Assembly: GCA_963803015.1 (NCBI GenBank)
Contig: CAWDKV010000004.1
Span: 372,001 to 436,000 of the forward strand
Direction: 5' to 3'
Length of the DNA: 64,000 bases
Source of the DNA: Berkiella sp963803015
GTDB taxonomy: Bacteria; Pseudomonadota; Gammaproteobacteria; Berkiellales; Berkiellaceae
Shown: positions 58,470 through 64,000 of the stretch, piece by piece
How positions within the stretch are numbered: the stretch's first letter is position 1
Layout: every line of letters starts with the position of its first letter
Position numbers and translations under genes: made by a program
The notes under the pieces: model-generated
What the model was told of the DNA's origin: nothing
Database searches by the model: none
What the model saw: only the letters and a program-made list of their open reading frames with translations

Positions 58470-58697
58470 ATGAAATCCATCACAAATATTATCGGTATCC
58501 TTCTTATCATTGGTGGGATCTTAGTTTTATCTTACCAAGGTTTTACCTACACAAAAAAAGAAAAAGTTGCGCAATTAGGGCAACTTGAAATCACAGCCGA
58601 TACCGAAAAAACTGTGGCATTTCCCCCTCTTTTAGGGGGACTGTCATTAGCCGCTGGGATTGCTTTACTGGTCATTGGTAGAATAAATAAAAAGTAA
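58470..58697 (+). CDS. DUF3185-family small membrane protein
   Basis: 75 residues, two membrane helices: IIGILLIIGGILVLSYQGFT and PPLLGGLSLAAGIALLVIGR, with a polar link (TYTKKEKVAQLGQLEITADT). This fits DUF3185 proteins in length and pattern. Function unknown. Confidence 0.8.
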   Translation: MKSITNIIGILLIIGGILVLSYQGFTYTKKEKVAQLGQLEITADTEKTVAFPPLLGGLSLAAGIALLVIGRINKK

Positions 58698-58704
58698 TTG
58701 CAAA

Positions 58705-59166
58705 CTATGAAGCTAACTCGCTAGCACGCACTTCTTTAGCCGCTTTATCTAAGACACCATTCACAAATTTATGACTATCTTGCGCACCAAATTGTTTGGC
58801 TAAAATAATAGCCTCATTGAGAATGACTTTGTAAGGAATTTCTAGGCGATCTTTGAGTTCATAAGCCCCTATCCATAAAATCGCGCGTTCTATGGAAGTG
58901 ACTTCATCGATCGGTCGATCTAAATGCGGCGTTATCATCTCTTCTAGCGCATCTAATTGCTGGCTAATAGAAATCAATAATTCATGTAAATAAGCTTTAT
59001 CAAAAGAAAGCTTCACTTTTTCTTCAATATTTTGCGGATTAAACTGGAGATCGCCTGCTAATAAATCAGCTTCTATGCTTGCAATACTTTCTTTAGAATA
59101 TTGCCAAGCATAAAGCCCTTGCAAAGCAAGCCAACGACTGCCATGACGGCCACGCACTCTAGTCAT
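58705..59166 (-). CDS. nusB: Transcription antitermination factor NusB
   Basis: 153 residues, all helical: RHGSRWLALQGLYAWQYSKE, then DEVTSIERAILWIGAYELKD, then EIPYKVILNEAIILAKQFG, the conserved NusB C-terminal block. Binds boxA RNA with NusE for rRNA antitermination. Its start overlaps the end of ribH by 8 bases, last gene of the glyA-to-nusB run. Confidence 0.95.
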   Translation of the reverse strand: MTRVRGRHGSRWLALQGLYAWQYSKESIASIEADLLAGDLQFNPQNIEEKVKLSFDKAYLHELLISISQQLDALEEMITPHLDRPIDEVTSIERAILWIGAYELKDRLEIPYKVILNEAIILAKQFGAQDSHKFVNGVLDKAAKEVRASELAS

Positions 59167-59638
59167 TTATTTTACCTAAAACATCTATCATTTCTAATAA
59201 TGCCATCGCAGCGTCTGCGCCTTTGTTACCGGCTTTGCTGCCCGCACGCTCAATAGCCTGCTCTATGGTATCCGTTGTTAAAACACCAAAAGCTATTGGC
59301 AAATCGGTTTTGAGTTGCACTTGAGTAATGCCATTGGCGCAAGCGCCTGCTACATAATCAAAATGCGCTGTAGCCCCACGAATAACAGCACCTAGTGCAA
59401 CAATGCCACTAAAACGGTTAGTTTGTGCCACGCGTTGACAAGCTAAAGGAATTTCAAAAGCACCGGGAACCCAGATGCATTCAATCTCTTGTGATTGAAC
59501 CCCATGACGCACTAATATGTCGATTGCCCCTTTCACCAAGCGCTCCACAACGTTTTCATTAAAACGGGAAGCCACGACGGCAATTTTTTTGGCTGGCGTA
59601 TAAAAGCCGCCACTGATTTCTCGGTTTGCGTGACTCAC
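59159..59638 (-). CDS. ribH: 6,7-dimethyl-8-ribityllumazine synthase
   Basis: 159 residues. Joins the ribityl uracil with dihydroxybutanone phosphate. Typical blocks are VVASRFNENVVERLVKGAID, WVPGAFEIPLACQRVAQT, GAVIRGATAHFDYVAG (with the catalytic His) and FGVLTTDTIEQAIERAGSK. It needs RibB's product, encoded just upstream, and RibD's product. Confidence 0.96.
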   Translation of the reverse strand: MSHANREISGGFYTPAKKIAVVASRFNENVVERLVKGAIDILVRHGVQSQEIECIWVPGAFEIPLACQRVAQTNRFSGIVALGAVIRGATAHFDYVAGACANGITQVQLKTDLPIAFGVLTTDTIEQAIERAGSKAGNKGADAAMALLEMIDVLGKIND

Positions 59639-59650
59639 AGTACACTCCTT

Positions 59651-60754
59651 CTAAGGATTAAACGAACAATACTCTACCACTTCTAAATTAAAACCTGATA
59701 ACGCACAATAATGTTTTTTCGTGCCAAGTAAGCGGATTTGTCTTAAATTCAATAAAGATAAAATTTGCGATCCAATACCAATTGATCGCCAATGAGTAGG
59801 TGCTTCTTCTGGTGAAGGAGAAGATTGATGGAATAATTTTTCCAGCAAGGCTTCACCTTCTAGTGGTTGTTGCGCTAGCAAGACCACTACACCCTCGCCT
59901 TGTTTGACAATATACTTTAAGGTTTCCTGTAAAGGCCAACGATCTTTAATGCTTTGACTGGCTCCAGGGATATCTAATAAAGGATCACTAATATGCACGC
60001 GCACCCATGTCGGACGCTCAGCACTAGGCTTACCATAAATTAAAGCAACATGACTTCGATTTAAAATAGTATCTTCATATACCACCAAATCAAACATACC
60101 AAAATCGGTTGCAAAAGGACGGCGGTTAAGTTCTTTCAAGGTCGGTGATTTCGCTAAACGATAACGAATCAAATCTGCAATGGTGCCAAGTTTCAGATTA
60201 TGCGTTTTTGCAAATTGCTCCAATTGCGGCCCTCTGGCCATCGTGCCATCTTCATTTAAAATTTCGCACAACACCGCAGCTGGGGTTAATCCAGCAAGAG
60301 AGGCTAAATCAACACTTGCTTCAGTATGCCCGGCTCGCACCAAAACGCCACCTGTTTGTGCAACAATCGGAAAAATATGACCTGGTTGCACCACATCTTG
60401 TGGCAATGCATTGGCATTGGCCGCGGTTAAAATAGTCTGGGCTCTATCCTGTGCGGAAATCCCCGTGGTCACGCCTGTTGCTGCTTCTATTGAAACGGTA
60501 AAATTGGTACCAAACTTTGAATAATTATCTGCCACCATCATGGGAAGACGCAATCTTTCACTGTGTGCTTTGGTTATTGGCAAACAAATTAAGCCTCGTG
60601 CATAACGCGCCATAAAATTGATAATTTCTGGAGTGACTTTTTCAGCGGCGACAATGACATCCCCCTCATTTTCCCGCTCTTCATCATCTATCATCACTAC
60701 CATTTTACCGAGATGAATGTCTTCTATAATCTCTTCGATGCTATGAATGTTCAT
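59651..60754 (-). CDS. ribB: 3,4-dihydroxy-2-butanone 4-phosphate synthase with degenerate GTP cyclohydrolase II domain
   Basis: 367 residues from the ATG at 60754. The N-terminal ~200 residues are an intact RibB: MVVMIDDEERENEGDVIVAA, YSKFGTNFTVSIEA, GVTTGISAQDRA, GHIFPIVAQTGGVLVRAGHT. The C-terminal ~165 residues have the RibA fold outline (FDLVVYEDTILNRSHVALIY) but lack the zinc-binding Cys cluster: where active enzymes have a CxxGD..CDC segment this protein reads HISDPLLDIPGASQS. So only the butanone-phosphate activity is expected. It overlaps the end of ribD by 14 bases. Confidence 0.93.
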   Translation of the reverse strand: MNIHSIEEIIEDIHLGKMVVMIDDEERENEGDVIVAAEKVTPEIINFMARYARGLICLPITKAHSERLRLPMMVADNYSKFGTNFTVSIEAATGVTTGISAQDRAQTILTAANANALPQDVVQPGHIFPIVAQTGGVLVRAGHTEASVDLASLAGLTPAAVLCEILNEDGTMARGPQLEQFAKTHNLKLGTIADLIRYRLAKSPTLKELNRRPFATDFGMFDLVVYEDTILNRSHVALIYGKPSAERPTWVRVHISDPLLDIPGASQSIKDRWPLQETLKYIVKQGEGVVVLLAQQPLEGEALLEKLFHQSSPSPEEAPTHWRSIGIGSQILSLLNLRQIRLLGTKKHYCALSGFNLEVVEYCSFNP

Positions 60755-61865
60755 AAAACGCTCTCGCAAACTCACTTAAGGATAAGGTTATTTTTAAATC
60801 ATTTCCTAAACACTCTATTTTTTCAAAGCGTCCTGCTATCTGGTCTAACTGTGCTATCTCTGGCAAAAAGGCCATCGGTTTCGCATCATGTCCCAAAAGC
60901 TTTGGCGCGACATAGAGCATTAATTCATCAATCAATCCTGCTTTTACCAATGCACCAGTCAAAACCCCACCTGACTCCACCAAGAGATCATTGATTTCAT
61001 TTTGACTACACCAGGTTAATAGGGCTTCTAAATCGACATAACCTTCTTTTTCATTTAAGACAACGACGTCTCGCATCTGCTCTTGCTTAACAACTGATTT
61101 TTCAGTGATAAAGACCGCCGTTTTACCCGGCGCACTAAAAATGGCAGCCTGGGGATCACAACTCAAGTGGGAATCTATTAGCAATCGCCAGGGTTGTTCA
61201 AAAGAGATATCCGGGGGAAGATCTGGTAAATCGCCGCGAAAGGTTAAACGGCAATTGTCTTTTTGAACGGTCTGACTTCCAGTTAAAATCGCACAACTTC
61301 TTGCTCTGACAAAATGGCCATCTCTTCTTGCATCTTCGCTTGTAATCCATTGGCTTTTGCCATTGGCAAGTGCTATACGTCCATCTAAACTCATCGCTAC
61401 TTTAGCGCGAACATAGGGGCGCCTTCTTTGCATTCTAGAGAAAAACCCTTTATTTAAAGCGATGGCTTGCTTACTACACAGTCCTACTTCTACGGCAATG
61501 CCTGCTTCTTCTAAGGCTGCTTTCCCTTTACCACTAACCAATGGATTCGGATCTAAAACAGCTATCACCACACGTTTAACACCACTTTCACGCAAGGGAT
61601 TGATACAAGGCCCTGTTCGTCCCCAATGTGGGCAAGGCTCTAGTGTCACATAACAGGTCGCTCCTCTTGCTTTTTCTTTCGCTTCATCTAAAGCCAAAAT
61701 TTCAGCATGAGCTTGCCCTGCCTGCCAATGACAACCTTCTCCCACAATTTTGCCATCTTGCACAATAATACAGCCGACTAATGGATTAGGCCTGGCTGTA
61801 TATTGTCCCTTGCTAGCTAATTGCAGGGCCCTTTTCATATAAATGATATCGTTTGAACTATGCAT
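60741..61865 (-). CDS. ribD: Bifunctional diaminohydroxyphosphoribosylaminopyrimidine deaminase / reductase
   Basis: 374 residues. The N-terminal deaminase has zinc motifs HAEILALDEA and VTLEPCPHWGRTGPC. The C-terminal reductase has VRAKVAMSLDGRIALANGKS and DLLVESGGVLTGALVKAGLI. It converts the GTP cyclohydrolase II product to the ribitylamino-uracil precursor. Its start overlaps nrdR by 8 bases and its end overlaps ribB, leaving no space for the ribE usually found here. Confidence 0.96.
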   Translation of the reverse strand: MHSSNDIIYMKRALQLASKGQYTARPNPLVGCIIVQDGKIVGEGCHWQAGQAHAEILALDEAKEKARGATCYVTLEPCPHWGRTGPCINPLRESGVKRVVIAVLDPNPLVSGKGKAALEEAGIAVEVGLCSKQAIALNKGFFSRMQRRRPYVRAKVAMSLDGRIALANGKSQWITSEDARRDGHFVRARSCAILTGSQTVQKDNCRLTFRGDLPDLPPDISFEQPWRLLIDSHLSCDPQAAIFSAPGKTAVFITEKSVVKQEQMRDVVVLNEKEGYVDLEALLTWCSQNEINDLLVESGGVLTGALVKAGLIDELMLYVAPKLLGHDAKPMAFLPEIAQLDQIAGRFEKIECLGNDLKITLSLSEFARAFYEHS

Positions 61866-62328
61866 TCACTTCTTCTGGCATTTGTCTTAGTCTTTGAATT
61901 TCTTGCTCAAAAGCATTCACATCTTGGAATCGTCGATAAACAGAAGCAAACCGAACATAGGCGACATGATCTATTTGCTTTAATTCTGCCATGATCCAAT
62001 CCCCTAATTCTTGGGTGTGGATCTCGCGTTCTCCAAAAGCCATCAAACGTCTTTTTAAACGATTAATCGCTTCTTCTACTTTTTCCATACTCACGGGCCG
62101 TTTTTCTAGCGCGCGCAAAATGCCTTGCCTTAATTTTTCCTCACTAAAAGCTTCGCGAGAAGCATCTCTTTTCACCATGCGCGGCAAACTGAGCTCAGCA
62201 GACTCATATGTGGTAAATCTGTCTGCACATTCTAAGCATTCTCGACGCCGGCGCACTTGATCGCCTTCATTCGCAAAACGCGAATCAATCACCTTGGTTT
62301 CCGTACCTCCACAAAAAGGACAACGCAT
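61858..62328 (-). CDS. nrdR: Transcriptional repressor NrdR
   Basis: 156 residues from the ATG at 62328 (AGGAG nine bases upstream). Zinc ribbon MRCPFCGGTETKVIDSR with the second pair in RRRECLECADRFTTYE, then the ATP-cone domain (LPRMVKRDASREAFSEEKLR). Represses ribonucleotide reductase genes in response to adenine nucleotides. 22 bases after glyA. Confidence 0.96.
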   Translation of the reverse strand: MRCPFCGGTETKVIDSRFANEGDQVRRRRECLECADRFTTYESAELSLPRMVKRDASREAFSEEKLRQGILRALEKRPVSMEKVEEAINRLKRRLMAFGEREIHTQELGDWIMAELKQIDHVAYVRFASVYRRFQDVNAFEQEIQRLRQMPEEVNA

Positions 62329-62350
62329 AAACTTTTCACTCCTTTGCTGT

Positions 62351-63607
62351 TTATCTCTCGTACACCGGGAACTTAACGCATAGTGCAACCACTTCCTTTT
62401 GCACACGCTGTTGAACTGTTTCATCTTGCAAATTATCTAAAACATCGGCAATCCATCCTGCCAGTTGCTCCATTTGTGGTTCTTGGAAACCACGGGTTGT
62501 CACGGCAGGTGTCCCCAAGCGCAAACCACTGGTGACAAAAGGAGAACGAGGATCATTAGGGACTGTATTTTTGTTAACCGTAATATAGGCTTTGCCTAAG
62601 GCTAAATCTGCGTCTTTGCCGGTGATATCTTTATCAATTAAATCCACTAAAAACAAATGATTTTCCGTACCACCTGAGACAATCTTGTAGTTTCTATTTT
62701 GTAAAGCTTTTGCCAATGCTTTAGCATTTTTAACTACTTGCTTTTGATAAGTAATAAATTCTGGCTGCAAAGCTTCTTTTAAAGCGACTGCTTTTGCTGC
62801 AATTACATGCATGAGGGGGCCCCCTTGCATACCTGGGAAAACCATGGAATTGAGTTTCTTCTCAATCTCGGGATTGGCTTTCGCTAAAATTAACCCCCCT
62901 CTGGGACCACGAAGCGTTTTGTGCGTAGTGGTTGTGGTTACATCTGCAATTTGAACAGGATTGGGATAGATGCCTGCCGCAACCAGACCTGCGACATGTG
63001 CCATATCTACAAATAAATAAGCGCCAACTTCATCCGCTATATCACGAAAACGTTGCCAATCAGCAATCCCGGAATAAGCGGAAAATCCAGCCACAATCAT
63101 TTTAGGACGATGTTGATGCGCCAATTTTTGTACCGCATCGTAATCAATTTCGCCTGTACTAGAGGAAAGACCATATTGTTCAGCATGATAGAGTTTGCCT
63201 GAGAAATTGACTTTCGCGCCATGGGTTAAGTGACCCCCATGATCTAAGCTCATCCCTAAAATGTTGTCGCCAGGCTGCAGCAACGCCATATACACGGCGG
63301 CATTGGCTTGAGAGCCTGAGTGTGGCTGCACATTTGCAAAATCGGCCCCAAAGAGTTTTTTAGCCCGTTCAATGGCAAGCGTTTCTGCCACATCAACGTA
63401 TTCACACCCTCCGTAATAACGTTTCCCTGGATAGCCTTCTGCATACTTGTTGGTCAAGTCTGAACCCTGAGCTTCTAATACCCGGGGACTCGCATAGTTT
63501 TCTGAGGCAATCAGCTCAATATGTTCTAACTGGCGAACGGTCTCATCTGCCATCGCTTGAGCCAATTCATCGTCAAAACCAGCAATTTGCATATTTTGGG
63601 GAAACAT
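62351..63607 (-). CDS. glyA: Serine hydroxymethyltransferase
   Basis: 418 residues, standard. AAGGA precedes the ATG. PLP enzyme interconverting serine and glycine with tetrahydrofolate. EHIELIASENYASPRVLEAQ, GYPGKRYYGGCEYVD, DMAHVAGLVAAGIYPNP and the PLP lysine in VTTTTHKTLRGPRGG are intact. It heads glyA-nrdR-ribD-ribB-ribH-nusB. I see no FMN riboswitch upstream. Confidence 0.98.
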   Translation of the reverse strand: MFPQNMQIAGFDDELAQAMADETVRQLEHIELIASENYASPRVLEAQGSDLTNKYAEGYPGKRYYGGCEYVDVAETLAIERAKKLFGADFANVQPHSGSQANAAVYMALLQPGDNILGMSLDHGGHLTHGAKVNFSGKLYHAEQYGLSSSTGEIDYDAVQKLAHQHRPKMIVAGFSAYSGIADWQRFRDIADEVGAYLFVDMAHVAGLVAAGIYPNPVQIADVTTTTTHKTLRGPRGGLILAKANPEIEKKLNSMVFPGMQGGPLMHVIAAKAVALKEALQPEFITYQKQVVKNAKALAKALQNRNYKIVSGGTENHLFLVDLIDKDITGKDADLALGKAYITVNKNTVPNDPRSPFVTSGLRLGTPAVTTRGFQEPQMEQLAGWIADVLDNLQDETVQQRVQKEVVALCVKFPVYER

Positions 63608-63785
63608 AAAACCGTATCCTTCCTCTAAATTAGAAAATATAAGGTGCCATTGTAACTCAGTTCACTTCTCTCGCCCATTTTATTTGAAAAGAAAGTTAAA
63701 TATCTCATATGTTTTGTGCCATTTGCTATCAACAGGTGTTTGTCGTAGGGTACAATTAAGCAACATTCGATAAAAGGGCCTGTCA

Positions 63786-64000
63786 ATGAGTAATAAAACC
63801 ATTTTTTCTATGCTTCAAGTAGGCAAATTAGTTCCCCCTAAAAAAGAGATTTTAAAGAATATTTCCCTATCTTTCTTCTACGGCGCCAAAATTGGTGTTC
63901 TCGGACTAAACGGCTCCGGAAAATCGACACTACTTCGGATTATTGCAGGAGTAGATAAAGATTATCTGGGCGAAATCACTTATCAAAAGGGGCTGAAATT
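63786..64000 (+). CDS. ettA: ABC-F translation factor EttA, 5' part only
   Basis: From the ATG at 63786 the frame is open to the window edge (71 codons). MSNKTIFSMLQVGKLVPPKK, then ILKNISLSFFYGAKIGVLGL, then NGSGKSTLLRIIAGVDKDY closely resemble the start of EttA, including Walker A GLNGSGKST. EttA binds the ribosomal E site and throttles early elongation by the ATP/ADP ratio. It is cut by the window, so the second ATPase domain is not seen. Confidence 0.9.
   Translation, partial: MSNKTIFSMLQVGKLVPPKKEILKNISLSFFYGAKIGVLGLNGSGKSTLLRIIAGVDKDYLGEITYQKGLK

Noticed and set aside
63608..63785. FMN riboswitch ahead of the riboflavin-containing cluster
   Set aside because: None of the conserved RFN-element segments could be found in the interval upstream of glyA or between rib genes.
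1..64000. tRNA or rRNA genes
   Set aside because: Apart from the T-arm of the tmRNA, no tRNA-like consensus arms and no rRNA segments were recognised by reading; a tRNAscan run would settle this.

Overview
The window looks like chromosome of a host-associated gammaproteobacterium of the Legionellales type (Legionella/Coxiella/Berkiella-like). The base composition is moderately AT-rich by eye. The housekeeping blocks are gammaproteobacterial: hrcA-grpE-dnaK-dnaJ-dapB, nadK-recN-fur-bamE-rnfH-ratA-smpB-ssrA, xseB-ispA-dxs, and glyA-nrdR-ribD-ribB-ribH-nusB. Between them lie ankyrin-repeat proteins, a eukaryotic-like protein kinase, a protein with an actin-binding WH2 motif, and several lineage-specific repeat proteins. 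The species assignment is inference; no rRNA or other phylogenetic marker was compared. No tRNA, rRNA or CRISPR array was seen.

Layout. 1-8.8 kb is accessory: two tandem glycine-zipper membrane proteins (the first cut by the window edge), then a frameshifted ankyrin gene bracketed by two deletion derivatives of an ISNCY-type insertion sequence whose flanking direct repeats are nested A..B..B..A, then small hypothetical genes and a Gly/His/Tyr-rich secreted protein. 9-10.2 kb holds a second ankyrin protein. 10.3-21.4 kb is the heat-shock operon, NAD kinase, recombination, iron regulation, outer-membrane assembly and the smpB/tmRNA trans-translation pair. 21.4-28.6 kb holds an ORF remnant after ssrA, the WH2/proline-rich protein, a glutathione-dependent formaldehyde detoxification pair (adhC-fghA), a coupled SRPBCC-MarR pair and a 29-residue-repeat solenoid. 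28.6-31.8 kb is the two-gene bacterial NHEJ operon (ku-ligD). 31.9-41.9 kb contains a secreted hypothetical, a FecR/DUF6600 exported protein, the kinase, a LuxR-type regulator, a GNAT, a multi-pass membrane protein, a TraX-like protein and a patatin lipoprotein. 41.9-46.5 kb is a tandem of membrane-anchored Ala/Pro-rich paralogues with duplicated promoters and terminators. 46.8-64 kb returns to core metabolism: mannose activation, thioesterase, FtsI, uracil salvage, isoprenoid precursors, FolE2, small membrane proteins and the riboflavin/one-carbon cluster, ending in a cut ettA.

How genes work together. GrpE/DnaK/DnaJ form one chaperone machine with HrcA as likely repressor. SmpB and the tmRNA act together on stalled ribosomes. 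Ku recruits LigD to broken ends. AdhC makes S-formylglutathione that FghA hydrolyses. IspA consumes the products of the pathway that Dxs starts. RibB, RibD and RibH are riboflavin enzymes, but the cluster lacks ribE, and the GTP cyclohydrolase II half of RibB has lost its zinc cysteines, so those two steps must be supplied elsewhere.

Most unusual material: (i) an approximately 85-residue C-terminal domain shared by three proteins at two loci (22.6 kb, 41.9 kb, 44.5 kb), one of which carries an N-terminal WH2 motif plus SH3-ligand-like proline repeats and so resembles a host-actin effector; (ii) the nested-repeat signature of an IS-mediated cointegrate around the ankyrin gene; (iii) the regular 29-residue solenoid; (iv) C-terminal nuclear-localisation-like basic clusters on two accessory proteins. 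Functions proposed for these are inference from sequence pattern only.
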